A stretch of DNA of 64,000 bases from Sepioteuthis lessoniana (Eukaryota > Mollusca > Cephalopoda > Myopsida > Loliginidae): contig OY757921.1 of the NCBI GenBank assembly GCA_963585895.1, positions 52,825,669-52,889,668 on the forward strand, in the 5' to 3' direction. The notes below the pieces were generated by a model that was given only the letters and a program-made list of their open reading frames with translations, did no database searches and was not told the DNA's origin. The translations under genes and the position numbers were made by a program. Shown here piece after piece: positions 25,501-40,500 of the stretch. How positions within the stretch are numbered: the stretch's first letter is position 1; each line of letters starts with the position of its first letter.

Positions 25501-28500
25501 ATGTTTCAAGGCTGCTACATGGTTATCAAATACAAATTAAAATTAATCACAAAAAACAATGAACGTTATATCAACGCTTCAATAGCAAAAGCTGCAAAAA
25601 ACTAAAAAAAGATGCATTACAATATGTACAAACGAAATATTCAGATACAGGTGGTATACCTCATAGGTACTACTTCTTATCTTATTTCATTTTCCCATAA
25701 TTTCACTGGCGAATATTGGTGCAATGGTAGTGCATGGTGAATTCTTCTGCAAATAACCCATAATTTGTTTAGTTTTGTTATAGATCACGGCTAATCGATT
25801 GTTTAGAAAAAATAGTATTTCTATACGCAGAAAAATACTCCTGTTCAAACTGATTGACACTAGAGATTCAAAGTGATGAAACGGTGAATGGGAATACAGT
25901 GAGGTGATGGGTATGCATTTCGCGGGTGATGGCAGAAATGGAAATAGCATAATTAACAACAGCGTCCGACCTAAAGAATAAAGAACTCCATGCGGATCTG
26001 ATATGTTATTCAAAGGGTGCGAATAGTTAAGTTATTAAAACAATCAAACAACCCGAAGACAGTTGAAAATGCCCAAAATCTCGTTCGGTATATGTTCTGG
26101 TGTAGTTAACACCCCTATATCCATGGACAATATGGATTCATCTGGCTTATATAATGGCAGACATTTCTACCTTCAAGGTGAGAGTACAATCGTAGGAACA
26201 TTACCCGTCGTTCTGTCTCTCTGACTTGTTTATTCCATAAGTTTATTTTTGAAAACCATTGTTATTGTTATCGTTGGACTTGTTAATATTTTTGTTATTG
26301 CTTCGTGACCTCCCTCTAACAATTGTTATTGTTGTTTGTTTTTGAGGAGGGTCAAACCTCGACTCAATTCTCGTAAACACCATTTTTCATCTTTTCATTC
26401 GCAGTTTTTGCGCTTGTCATACATTCGTTTAAAAACTACATTCAGACAATTTTCCACCAAATTGCTCCTAAAAAAGCAACTATGGAGGGATCATCTCGTA
26501 ATTTACCACCTTCGACTTCTAATCCAACGATTTCATCGCCAGACATATTCACTGACTCAACCCTCCCAAAACCCGGAAGACTTAACATTATCTTCATCGG
26601 CCAGCACAATCTCACCCGCACAAAGACCACCGGAAACGTTAGTCTCCTGGTCGTCACAGTTACAAAAAACAAAAAAAATCACCTACAGACCATGAGAACG
26701 ACAAGTCACGAAATATACAAAATATTTCAAGGAGAATGAAATATTCCCAATTACGGAACTTGTCGAAGCCGTTGAACCTAAGAACCTGTTATCAAAACCA
26801 CAGGCATCCCAGGTAAGTACTTTTATCGAGAAAACTTTTGCAACCTGAGATGTCCTACTACCATCCGAAGAAATTGCCAAGAAGCTGGCCACAAAAATAT
26901 CACAAATAAGTACTTCCAGCTTTGGCCAAAATACCTTGGCAAAAGAAGAATTAAAGTCACCGTAGGTAACGTGTCCAGGCAGCTGAATGCAGACAATTTC
27001 GCCGCCTATCTAAGTTCCTATGGCGGCGTAGAAGATTACACCTTAATTACATCAGCGCATGGCACGGCATACGGAGATTATTCATTTACCATGATACAAG
27101 ATAGGGGAGGGTTTAATTCGATACTACATATCATTTCATATCGCGACACAACAATAACAATAATCTTCGAGAGCCGAAAACCGCTTTCTTGGCACTGCAA
27201 GCGGTTAGACAATTTTTCACGCTCCTGCCCTCAAAGAACCATCACTAACAAAACAATCGCCACCACTGCTATCACTGATACAATTACAACTACTACAGCA
27301 ACAACTACTACTACAAAAAAGAAATAAATGACTTAAACACAGAAACAGCAGATCACTCCAACAAAGAAGCAAGGTGGATCCTAGTAAAGGGAAAAAAGAA
27401 AAAAACACCAGAAACTGAAACTAAAAATACAAAAGTAGCAGAAACAGCAACAAACCAGACACCCTCAATAAAAGAAAAGAAAAAAAATCAAGAAATAGAA
27501 GAAATGGAAACCGCGACCAATTTAAAAAGGAGGAGGGACAGCGGGGGTTCGGAGAAAGGGTAGGGGGGATAAAACAACTCAAAACTAATTCTCATAAGCC
27601 AGAAAAACAAAACCCCTGGCCAAAAATACCTCTCCAACCCTACCAACCAGGACCCCAGCGACCAGCGCAAATCATACTTCCTACACCCCAACGACCAGCC
27701 CAACTCAACAACCAAAAAATACACCAAGTCAACATACTAAAATCCCCCTCTCCCCAACATTACCCACTCTGACGCCCGTTTCAACCCCCCAAACAATTCA
27801 TCCGGTCTCATTCACAAACAAGAACACCGTCACCATCAACACCCTCCCAAAAAGAACAAAATCTGCTTCAAACGAGTTCCGACAAGCCATCAATGGATTT
27901 AACTTCTACAGAGACCTATTAGAATCACCGGACTTGGATTATCAGCTCAAGAAAGCATTAAAATCACTATCATATTTAAAACCATCGAAAATAAAGATAT
28001 AACAAATCTATATTTATTTAGAGGTGCACCCCTGGTGACCAACTTTATTCGTTCGGCTGGCAACCGAGCTAAAGAGCTTTGGTGCTTTATTGACGAAGCT
28101 AGTCGGACAGACGTACGGCTGGCGGAAATGGGGCACCCCTCCCACAATGACATACCAAACACATGTACGGGCAGGGTCCTGATTTATGTTCATCCCTGTT
28201 TTCATAGGTCCCTAAAATTTCGGTATCCCTATGATGTCGGTGGGATTTCCAGGGACAGCAGAGTCACCACTCAACTCAGTACCGGCTCTCTGCGTCAGAC
28301 CGTCGGCATCCTTACCCCGAAGGATTTACGGTCCGTAGTTGACAGTGAGTAAGGTAAGTGGGTCTGATGGCTATAAACCTTGCCACGTTGAATGTGAGGG
28401 GACTGAGGGATTCAAATAAGAAGCTTGGTGTGGATGTCACTGCAGTGCAGGAGACCCACTTCATTTGCGCTGCAGACTGTCGGGTGCTGAAAGGCGATTT

Positions 28501-31500
28501 TAACGTTTTCTCATCATACGGCAGCTGCAGTAACGGTGGGGTCTCCCTGATAGTTGGACGCAGCCTTGATGCTGATGTTGACGTTGCCTTTGCTACTGAC
28601 GGGGGCTGGTTGGTTATGGCCGACGTTGCCGTAAAAACTTTCAAGTTCCGACTGGTTGCGGTTAATATGCCCAATATTTCTGTGGAGAGGGTTCCCTTTA
28701 TTCGTCGGTTGGCGCCATTCCTGGACGAGACGATGGAGCTAGTCTTAATGGGTGACTGGAATGAGATCCTTGATCCCAACATTGATAAGTTCGGGCGGGG
28801 AGCTAGAAGGTTGGGAAGGTGTGAAAGCAGCATTGTCGGCCTTATGACTCGTCATGACTTGGTCGACAGGTTTCGTCTGATACACCCAGGGTGGGAGATG
28901 TGGACGTGGCTAAATAGCTCGCCCACTGCCAATGTAGCTACCTACTTACACAGAGTGTTTGTGAGAAGAGCTGATAGCCATTTCGTTAGTTGTCCCACGT
29001 TCCACTTGATAACGTGGACTGACCATAAATTTGTTAGGGTCAGTCTGCGGTTAGCTAATAGGCCTAGTCTGGCCGGCTACTGGAAGTTCAGTACCTCCTT
29101 ACTGGAGATACGGGACTTTCGGGATCGGCTGGAATCCCTAATTAAGTAGGCGTTAGTGGGGGCGGTTACCGGGAATTGGTGGTGGGCTTCTCTTAAACAT
29201 AGGATTAGAGATTTCGCCACCAAGTACGGTCAACAGCTGAAGGTAGATAGGACCAAGGAGGCGAAATCTATAGAAGATAGAATTTCCCGGGCGGTGGCTG
29301 GGGGACTCCCTAAGTGTAGAGCTAGCTAGTGGGGACCTTGAGCGTAAGACAAGCGAGCGCTACAAGGGATTCGTAGTTTGATCAAGGTTAAAAAGAATTC
29401 CCAAGGAAGCTGTGAAAATGAACGTGACTGTGCGTGAGGAAGAAATGCTTTCCGATCGCTTTATCGATTCCATAAAGTCCTCGGGCGCGTGCTTTGATCG
29501 AATCGTGAGATACGTGATGCCTTTCGGGCGCATTTTCGTGATCGCTTTGCTCGCTGTCCTGATCTCCCGCTTCAGGAGTTTCGCAGCTATCTTGCCGACT
29601 TCCCCCGCCTCGGGGCGACTGAAGCGGCTAGTTGCAAGGATGTGATTACTGAATACGATGTCCGTGATGCGTTGAAGCAGGTCGGCCTCAACAAGTCGCC
29701 AGGATTAGATGGTTTACCCTACGAAATGTACTTAAGGCTGCCGCACATGTTTGTGCCTATTCTGACGGATATGTTCAACAATTGGTTCGCCCAGGGAGCC
29801 ATCCCTGGTAGCGTTACCAAGGGCGGAATCACATTGCTGAAGAAAGAAGGCCGGCATGTTTGGGAGGGTTTATATGATTACAGGCCCATAACCCTGCTTA
29901 ACACTGAGTTAAAGATTTTGGCCCGGGTCTTAGCGAATCGTTTACAGTTTGTCATTAACGATCTGATCGGCCCCGAGCAGACCTTTGCTGTGAAGGGAAG
30001 ATTGATCCAAGATAATCTGCACTTGATTAGTGAGGTCCTAGAGGGGACAGAAGAGTGCGCGGAAGCTGTGCTGATCAATTTAGATCAGTCCAAGGCCTTC
30101 GATAGGGTTGAACATCGGTTTCTGGCGACTGTTTTGGAGACTGCTGGATTCCAACCGGAACTCCGCAGAGGTAGTGCCATGATGTACCACAATCCTCAGG
30201 CAGTGGTGCAGGTAAACGGATTCGTTCGAGGGCGTTCGCGATCGAGTGTTCGGTCGGGCAGGGCTGCCCACTGTCTCCTCTTCTCTATGTCCTCGCTTTG
30301 GAGCCCTTGCTCCGTAGGCTTAGAGATGAGGGGACACATCCACCCCTGCGCGGTGTCCCTTTTGCTGGCCCTCTTACGGCAAGGGTTTCTGCGTTCGCCG
30401 ATGACATCACAGTCTTTGTATCCCGCCGCCTAGATATAAAGGCTGTAAAGAAGGCGGTTGGCGAATACGAGCGGACAGCAGGAACTAAGGTCAATTTTGA
30501 CAAAAGCGAATGTTTGCAGCTCGGTACTTGGAGGGGTAGCGATATCCTTCCAGGGTATCGCTGGAGTGACGGACCCATCCGTATCCCTGGGTGTGGTTCG
30601 GGCCCGACCTCCAACTGGAGCGAAATTGGTCGGAAGTACATGCTAAAGTGAATGCTCAGGTGGGAATCTGGCTTTCAAAGAGGTTGTCCTTAAAGAGCAG
30701 GGTGGAGGCGTGTGCCGTGTACGTCTTCCACTTGATCCTTTACTGATTGGCTGTACTTCCTCTGCCTAAGGCACGTCGGATGGCGCTTCAACAATCCCCG
30801 TCCAGATTGCTCAGGGCAAGCAGAAGGCTGATTGTCTGTAGACAGGTCTGCATCCAATGTACGCGCAACCTGGAGAGCCACTAGCTTACTGAAAGACTTG
30901 CATATTTTGGCTCCTTGAGACAGGGCATCTGCAATCTCACCCCCGCGGATTTCCGGCCCATCGTCGACACTAAGTTGGTAAGTGTGCCAGAATGGCTTTA
31001 AACGTTGCCAGTTTAAATGCGAGGGGACTGAGGGATGCAAGCAAGTATGCACACTTGCTTGCAGAACTCTTAACCTGTAAGTGAATGTCGCTGCGGTGCA
31101 GGAGACTTACTTCACTTGCGAGGTGGACTGCCGGGTGCTGGAGAATGACTTTGTCGTTTATTCAGCATTCGGCAGCCACCTCAGCGCTGAGGTCTCTCTG
31201 CTAATTGGACGCAGCCTTGATGCAATTGTTGATGTTGTCTTTGCAGGTGACGGGGGCCGGCTGCTGGTGGCTGATGTTGCCTTGAAAACCTTTGAGTTTC
31301 GGATAACTGCAGTTTATGCGCCAAATATTGCTGCGGAGAGACGCCCCTTTATTCGGCGGTTGGGATCGTTCCTGGATGGCTCGAAACGGAGAGTTCTAGT
31401 GGGGGATTGGAATGCGATCCTTGACCCCAATATAGATAGGGCCAGTATGCAAGGTGTAACAGCAGTCTGTTCAATTTTTTGACTGAGTTCGATTTGACAG

Positions 31501-34500
31501 GTACCTTCTGGATCATCCAGGGAGGGAGATGTGGATGTGAAGAGGAAATTCGCCCTCTGGGCAAGTTCGGTCTTACCTGGACAGAGTGTAAGTTTGAAGA
31601 GCTGACAATGACCTAGTTACTTTACCTACGTTCCACTGGTTAGGGCGGACTGACCATAAACTTGTCAGGTTGAGTCTGCAGTTAATCAATAGGCCTAATC
31701 TGCCTAGCTACTGGAAGTTCAATACCTCCTTATTGGACATATTGGACTTCCGGGTGCGGGTGGAAAACCTAATTAAGCGGGCGTTAGTGGGGGCTGTTAT
31801 TGGGAATAATTGGTGGGCATCCCTTAAATATAGGATTAGGGATTTCGCCATGAAATTCAGCCAACAGCTCGCACTAAATAGGGCTAAGAAGGCGAAATCT
31901 TTAGAAGATAGACTCTCCCGGGCGGTGGAAGTGGGGGACTCCGTAGCCGTAGATCTAGCTAAGGGGGCCTTGAGCGTGAGGTTAGCGAGCGTTACAATGA
32001 TTTCGCAGTTAGAAATAGGCTAAAAAGAGTTTCGAACGAAGCCGTGAAATGTAACGCATTTATGCGTAAGGAAGAGTTGAGAAGGTTCCCTCGTCGGTAC
32101 ATCGAGTGCGTTAACTCTCTGGATGGGCGAGTGCTGAGATCGAGCCGTGAGATTCGTGAGGCTTTTCAGACGTACTTTCGCAATCGCTTTGCCTGCTGTC
32201 CTGACCTCTAAGTTCAGGAGTTTCGCAACTATTTAGCTGAATTCCCCCAGCCGCCATGAGGAGGCGGGTAGTTGCGAGGGTGTGATCACTGAATGTGAAG
32301 TCCGTGATGCGTTGAAGCAGTTTTGCCTTAACAAGTCGCCTGGACTGGATGGTTTACCCTACGAAATGTACTTGAGGATGTCGCACATGTTTGTTCCTAT
32401 TCTGATGGATGCGTTCAACCATTGGTTTGCCCAGGAAGCTATCCCTGGTAGCATAACTAAGGGTGTGATCACATTGCTGAACAAAAATGCGGGCATGTTC
32501 AGGAGGAGCTAGACGATTAAAAGCCCATAACTCTGCTTAACACAGAGTTAATGATTTTGGTCCGGGTCTTGACGAGCCGTTTCCAGCTTGTCAAAAGTGA
32601 TTCGATCGGCCCTGCGCAGAACTACGCCGTGAAAGGAAGATCTATCCAAGACAACTTGCATTTGGTTCGCCAGATCCTAGAGGGAATGGAAGACAACACT
32701 GAACCTGCGCTGATCAATTTAGATCAGTCCAAGGCCTTCGACAGGGTGGACCATCGGTTCTTGGCGGCGGTTTTGAAGACCGCCGGATTCGAACCCGAGT
32801 TCCGCAATTGGATTACCGTGCTGTACCACAACCCACAGGCGGTGGTGTAGGTGAACGGAAGGTGTTCGAAGGCTTTTGCGAGTGATCGGTCCGGCAAGGA
32901 CACCCTTTGTCCCCTCTTCTCTATGTCCTTGCTTTGGAGACCCGTTCGCCGATGACATCGCTGTCTTTGTGTCCAGTCATCTTGACATAATAGCAGCGAA
33001 GATGGCGGTTGCGAGATACGAAAAGGTAGCAGGTGCTAAGGTCAACTTTGACAAGAGCGAAGATTTGCGGTTGGTTGCCTGGGGGGTGTACCCCTGCCAG
33101 GGTCCTTCCACTGGAGTGACTGTCCCGTCCACGTCCTTGGAGTGTGGTTCGGGCCCGGCCTCCAGCTGGAGCGAAATTGGTTGGAAATACGGGCTAAGGT
33201 AAAAGCGCAGGTGGTTGGCCGGCTTCGAAGGAGGTTGTCCTTAAAGGGCAGGGCCGAGGTGTGCGCCGCGTACATCTTCCCCTTGATCCTTTACTGCTTC
33301 GGATCCTTTGGTAAAACGGCTTGGCTGGTCGGTGGAGGAGGTTCGTTCCCAGTGGAATTGGGCGCCAGGTTTGGGCTTCTTGAACAACTCCGAATTGTCG
33401 CTCACCTGGTTGCTAACTAGAAATGAGTTGGCCCTCAACGACTGGGCTTACAGAGCGTGCATAGCAGACATGCATGACTGTCTCCGCTGCGACACTGGTC
33501 TAGAAGAAACGGGTCTGCACGCCTTCTAGTACTGCGAGTGGGTTCGCCCGTTCTGGAGTCACGTCGAGGAGTGGACGGCTCGCATCAGCCCTACAGAGCT
33601 TGTGCTGCTCGACGTTGGGTACGTTTTGGACGTCCCATGTCCCTCCATTTCAGGGTGAGAAGCCTGTGGTATTTCTCGTGATCCTAGCCGTGGCTAGAAT
33701 GGTAATTTAGCAGAAGCGAAACAAGGGATTGTATGAAGGTGCAAACTTTTCTTATCCTGATCTGATCTTGTTTTTTAGGCATCAGCTTTGGGTCAAGATT
33801 AGATGTGATAGAAGACTCTTGGACCGCATAACATTCAACAAAAGTTGGGTGTATGCAGCGAGCCTGGTCGTATGCAAGGGAGCAACGTTAGAGTCATCCT
33901 CCCCTCCTCTTTCTGCGCATGGTGACGATGGTCCGGGTCCTTCGGGACCGCACACCGGGTAAGTAGGAAACTTTCTGTACAACATAGGATTTTCGACCCT
34001 CTAGTTAGTGGTGTGAGGTGTGTCATTGTCCCCACAGTGTAGATGCTAATTCTTTTCAAGATCCTCCTCATTTCCTATTTCCCCCCCGCTTTACCACTTG
34101 TGAGTCCCTGGCCTTTTTTGAGAATCTTGGTCACATATTTCTGTTTTTCACTCTCTTTTCCTGGCCACAGCCTTTTCCGTCTGTTCTTTTATCCCGATAA
34201 TTCTTACGTCATTCCCCTATAGAGATAGTTTCGGCTTGCTTTTGGTCTTATCTAAGTACCAGAAAACAGTCGACTCTCCCCATCATAGAAGGGGAGATGG
34301 GAGGGAAACCAACCGGGGTTATGTTTTGTTTACTTTGGGGCTTTTTATGCAATCCCTCATCATCTTTCATTTGTTGTATATATTCCATTCCATTTCTACG
34401 GGGTTTTAAGTAGGTTTTCATGGAGCGAATGTGGCTTTTTGGTGATTGTTGCGTGTCTGGTGAGTGGATGAATTTATTGTACAGAATGTTCGAATAAAAC

Positions 34501-37500
34501 GATTGAATGATGATTGTGGGCGAGTAGTGTGACTAGCTAGGGCCCCATAGGATAACACAGATTTCAACCCCTCCCCTTCCCACCAAATATCTTGGGCCTT
34601 GTGTCCACTGGAAAATATATATTGTGTATATTCTTTTCAGAAATAAGTGAGAGTACACTCGTAGTTTTACCACTCGCTATGAACCCCAGGTCTTTTTCAC
34701 CTTATAATTGTGACCCCTTAAACAGGAACACAACATTGGTGTCGAAAGAATTTCAAAAATGGACCCACAAGGATCTCCTTTGGAAACGACCAATTTTCAT
34801 TCAACAAACTCGTATTTTTTCTACCTTCTTTGAAAATACAAAGACTGGCTTCCCAATGGTTTTTCAACAAGACGAAAAATGACCTCGGAAAAGTTTCATT
34901 TTTAAAAACGTGAGTAGAAAAAAAATTATTACTGTGACCATTTCGATAATCTGTATGATGTTTTTCTCGGTAAAACAACAAGAAAAAGCAAAAAAGTATA
35001 TCAACCCTACGAAGGATTAAAACCGCATTCCCTCCATTACGAGAATTCAGGACAACAACTTGAATGCTCGACTGGATTTTCGTTTCGAAAACGGATTTCA
35101 GTTCGTTTTTATTCCAAATTTTTCTGGACTCAAAAGATTCTTCGTGTTTTTTTTTTCTCTAGAGTTAAAATAAATTCTCAATTGATTTTTGTTCTCCGTA
35201 GAAAATTGAACATTCTTTCTGTTAAAACCACATGTACGCGACTTTTTTCGTGGAAAAATTGTGAATATTAATTTTGCCTATCTTTTCCGTAAAGTCAAGG
35301 TTTTTCTGTTTATCTGAAAAGTACAGACCTTTTTGAATTTCATTTTTTTGACCCGGATTTGTCTTGTGATTCTATTTATTTTTCCAAATGGAAGAGCTTT
35401 AGTGGCAACTAGTTTAAATGATGGATCTACAACAAATTCAGACGTTAAAGTTGCAGAGACAAAATATGGAAACACAGAAAGAAAATGACGAAAGACAACA
35501 GTTGATGAAGTTCGTCGAAGAAAAGCAGAGTAAGATGCAGAAGGAGTTAAATAAACAAAGAGAAGAAGAAAGAAGAGAAAGAGAAGAGGAGAGAAAGGAA
35601 TTCAGCGAAAAAATACAGGAATTGCAGACGCAGGCAGAGGAAAGATTGGAACTACTAACTCAAGTAATAGCAAATAAAAACAGTAACGAGTTAAACAAAA
35701 ATGTTTTTCCCAAACCGCGATCTGGTCAGCATTAGAAATATTTCACTACGTCCCTGAAGAGGATTTGACTTTTGAAGCCTATTTTCGCAGATTTGGTGAC
35801 GTATTCAGGATAGATTGAGGTTCATGGAGCGAGCAGATGAAGGTTCGTCTTTAACTACAAAAATTGGAGCTGCAGAACGTAACAAGTTCATGGACTAAAT
35901 CATCCCGAAACAGACGATCTAATTGTCCTTCGATGAGGCGGTGAAATATTTGATGGAATTATGCTGTCCAAAAACCTGCTTATATCATAAAAGATGGAAA
36001 TGTATCAACCTGACACGCAAAGAAGGCCAAGATTACACATTTGCTTCAGTCGTAAATAGACACTGTGGCGACTTTGGACTATCCTCATTGTCGGCCGACA
36101 ACTTTAAGGTCCTGATTTTTGTTCAAGGCTTAGTGTCGACGAAGGACGCTGAATTTAGACGCCGGGCACTAAACAAATTGGAAAAGGAGCCAAATATAAC
36201 CCTTCAACAATTGGCAGAGGAATGCCAAAGGATCATCTCGGAGAAGCAAGACTCCAAAAATATAGAAGAGGCAGGAGTAGCACACATTAGAAAGGTACAA
36301 AGTATCAAAAAATCTTACTCTCCTAACAGTCAAGCGAAAGCTAAACATAACTTTCCGAAAAATCTCAAAAGAAGCAGGATTTGCCCCGTTGCCCATGCCA
36401 AAGATGTGGAGAACTTCACTGGCAGTACGATTGCCCATACCAGTCCCGGAAATGTGATCTGTGCAGACGCAACAGACACAAAGCCTCACATTGCAGACCA
36501 AATGGACTCCGCAGGAGCTACGTAAAAATAACGAAGACTCAAGCAGAGGACGAAAATATACGGAAGCACGTTACGGTAAAAATCGGGGACAAGGATGTGA
36601 GACTTCAACTTGACAGTGGTTCGGATTTGTCCATTTTAAACCATCATACTTGGTGCAAAATTGGAAAACTGAGGATAACGAGAACCAAGAAAGTTGCTTG
36701 TTCAGTAACTGGAGAAAGAATAAGATTCGAAAGTGAGGTTACCACTAGCGTAACGTTGAAGATAAAGACACTGAAACTCAAGATGTTTGTGTTAAGAAAC
36801 ACTAATAACCTTTTTGGTACGGACTGGATCCAAAAATTTGAACTCTGGGACTCGCCCATTAGCGATTTTTGTCAAAAAGTGGATAACATTACAGCCGAAG
36901 CTGAAAAACTAAAGAAATACCTGAAAGAGTCGTTCCCCAATGGGTTTTTTTCCGAACAAACTAGGCTGCTCTACAAAAATGGAGGTGAAGTTCAAACTAC
37001 AAAACAATGTCACCCCAGTCTTCAAAAAGAAACGGAACTTACCGTTAGCCCCTATGCAAAAGATCGACAAAGAACTGGACAGACTCGTTAATACAGGAAT
37101 TTTGACCACAGTCGACAACAGCGTGTGGGCCGCCTCCGTCGTGTATGTAAAGAAAAAATCTAAGGATATCAGAGACTGTGCAGACTTCGGGACTGGGTTG
37201 AATGCAGCATCATAACCCGCTACCCAGCTCCGAGGAAGTTTTTACAAAACTAAGTGGAGGGAAAATATTCTCAAAAATAGATCTAATTGAAGCGTACTTA
37301 CAAATTCCGGTTGAAGAAGAAAGCTCAAAACTTTTGTGTATTTCCACTCACAAGGGACTATTTAAAATCAATAGGTTAGCTTTCGGAATCAAAGTCGCAT
37401 CAGCTATCTTTCAACAGATAATCGATACGATGTTGAGCGGCATTGATTTTTCCATCGGATGCTTGGACGATATTCTAATGAAAAGCGAAACTATAGAGCA

Positions 37501-40500
37501 ACAAAGAAAACACGTTTTTCAGGTATTCGAAAGGATAAATAAGTACGGCTTCACACTTAAATAAACTATATGTGAATTTTTCCTCCACAAAATAAAGTAC
37601 TTACGGCAGATAATAGACAAAAACGGTAGACGGTCAAATCCAGGAAGGTCCATAGCAATAAAAAATATGCCTGAGCCACACAATATAACAACATTGCAAA
37701 GTTTTTTAGGCTTAGCTAATTACTACCAATCCTTCATTTCCAATATGCAGACATTCCGCGCACCTTCAAACGATCTACTTCGGAAGGACAAGGTTTGGAA
37801 CTAGATCACGGAATGCAAGATGGCGTTCGAAAGGCTGAAAGAGGTGCTCACATCGGAACTATTCCTGACTCACTACAACCCAGATTTAGACATTATCGTC
37901 ACAAGTGACACGAGTGCATATGGAATCGGCGCATTTTTCCTGCATAAAATGCCGGACGGACGCATCAAGAACCCTACTACCTGCGGAAAGGAATTATTTC
38001 CAGATAGAGAAAGAATCCTTAAGTACCAGTTTCGTGGTAACAAGACTTGAAGAAAAATAAAAACTATCTATATGTACGTCACCTACTTTTCTTTCCTCTT
38101 CACTTTTTATTGGCACATTGTCTGTCTCGGTATCAATATTATCTGTCGAGATGGACATTGTAACCTAACGAAGTAAAATTTGACCTTGAATATGTATTCA
38201 AACTCCAAACTTTTATGTTCATAGAGGCCTATAATTAACATTAAATTTTTATTTCCGTATTCAAAATACGTGTGTCAATAGAATTTCCCTCAGCAATACG
38301 TGACCCCAATATTTTAGGAGATTTACATGGATTCTGGTATGTCGCTATCGTCTTTGACTTGGTGACTTTTTCCGATCTTGGAGAATCGATCTCGGTCTTT
38401 AGATACATCCTTTCCTTCTTTAGTGCGCAGGTCATCTTTTACACCATTACAATCACCGCAGACTCCACTTAGCTTGTTGGCAAATGCTGGTGGAACTTTT
38501 ACATTGGCTCGGTGTCTTCCGTCAAATTGAACCTGTAAACCCCATTGTGTAGACACGGTTATCCAACCACCAGCAAATTTAGCAGAGAATCCTAACACGC
38601 TATTTATGGGTGGTGATGTTTTTTTACCGTTCACCTGAAATAGACAAATTTAAATAAATTAGTATTTGAGTTCGGAAAAGTCAAGTTAACATGCTTAAAA
38701 TGTATTAAGGACTGCAATAAATATAATATAAATTTTCGACAAAAAAAAATCAAAGCCGAAAATACACTATTCATTTATTTTATCACTCTTCGAGTTTATT
38801 CGGGTGGGACCGTTGTGCTTGTAACATTTTGCTTTCCAGTCTGAGCGAGTGGAACTTAGCTATGATTTATCAGATTGGCTCTTCTTGTTATCAACTACTG
38901 GAGAGGCCCCGGTCTGGCTCGGCTGCACAATACAATAGTGACCACAGCTGCCACAAATCTGGGTTGCCACAAATCTGGGTGGCCACTACTTTGTTCAACT
39001 TCGGAATACTCTTTTGAATATATAGAGCCCTGACCTCCAGACAAAGCAGGTTCTCCCGTTTGGACCTTCTAGAATTAAAGTACCTGAAAAATTATATCCC
39101 TGTTTACTCTCCTTTGATCGTATTATCTTCGAAGACTTCAGTTAATTCTGGTCATAAAAACGACTCTCTTAATCTAATCGCGAATTCCCTCTCTTTGTAT
39201 TTTCAAATATAATTTCCCGACCTCCTTAACTTTTTTACCTATCGTTTTGATAGAACTATTCACGCATCCCCATACATACATACATATATACATACTACAT
39301 CCATGCTAATACACTCATGTAGATATTCACACCCATATCTATATACATAAACACTCCGGCGATACGCATACATACTTATTTAGACACGTTTGTACCTAAG
39401 TGCATATGCAGTATTACACCTAAATATATGAATATAGAGACTAGGGAGATAATAGTGTCATAAGTAATTGTTATCAGCATAGAAGAAGTAATTAAAATTA
39501 AAATTCCGGTCAAGGCTTCATTCACTTCGTGGTAATACCGAGAAACGTATGTTTACAATTCTTCCTCTAGGTTTTGGTAAATTATTGATTGCACAATCTA
39601 ATATTATTGAAGCAACTAGTCTTGAAGAAGAACAAAGCCAAATTCAAAACCAAGTGGGCTTGAGAAATACTCAGTGTCAGGAAGTATCCACAACAGAAAC
39701 CCCTCCACAATCCGCAAGTCAAATATAGTAACGCTATTAATAAAAGAAAAAAATACACTGTTACTCACATCACTGGAATAGGATGCAAAATGATTTTTCA
39801 TTCGGAAATAATCACAAATGTAGTTTTTAGATATGTTCAAACATATTAGTAATCATAAAAATTTGATCACGACAAATCTTTAAGGTAGTATAAAAGAAAA
39901 CAATAATCAAAATAGTATTTTAGAACTAACTTTAGTTAATAAAGCTTGCTCTAAAATACTATTTTGGTTATTGTTTTCTTTTATACTACCTTAACAATTT
40001 GTCGTCATTAATATCTAATTTTTATTTAGACAAAGTTAGGGATATTTTTATAGCTACCTTGACTGCTATTCAACCAGACTGTCATTTTACTCACGATATT
40101 TTCTGTACTGTGTAACAAAAAGTTTGGTTGATGACTTATTTATCGTTTGGCCAAAGAGTAGAGTATCTTCAACTACTTTTACTATGGGAGTAATGACTTT
40201 AATTATTAACTCGTACCTGCAAGTGTAGGCATCGCCGAAGGTTAAATAACCTTGAGGCATCCTGAGAAACATAAACCGACCTCAATCCGTGATGAATGTC
40301 GTAAGTGGTTGTGATTCCTCAGCTAGGAGGATTGAGTGGTAAATATCCTCCGCATCCAGGACTGTCTTTTGTGTTTGTGGGTACAAATAATTAGAATTGT
40401 AACTGCTTGCTAGTGTGGTGTGTTTTCTGTTTACATTGCGAGTTTAAATGTTGGTAATCTACTGTTCTTTTTGGTTTCCTATTTTTCTTGGCGATGATGA

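Larger units (their letters stand above)
26330..30915 (+). mobile_element. Tx1/L1-type LINE, copy 1 (no 3' end)
   Basis: Order: decayed ORF1 with a zinc-knuckle-like segment, then ORF2 with an AP-type endonuclease (28358-29149) and reverse transcriptase (29642-30651). The first part, to about 28350, is proline/threonine/glutamine-rich and AC-rich. The copy stops in the thumb region near 30915, where a second copy of the same family begins. Its plus-strand orientation is opposite to the host gene. Confidence 0.82.

Noticed and set aside
25687-26013. 108-codon minus frame as an exon of the host gene
   Set aside because: No cysteine pattern or splice phase match; the flanking VWD and C8 exons already join in phase without it.
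26971-27327. 118-codon frame as a host gene
   Set aside because: The zinc-knuckle-like end and the position before the LINE endonuclease identify it as a LINE ORF1 scrap.
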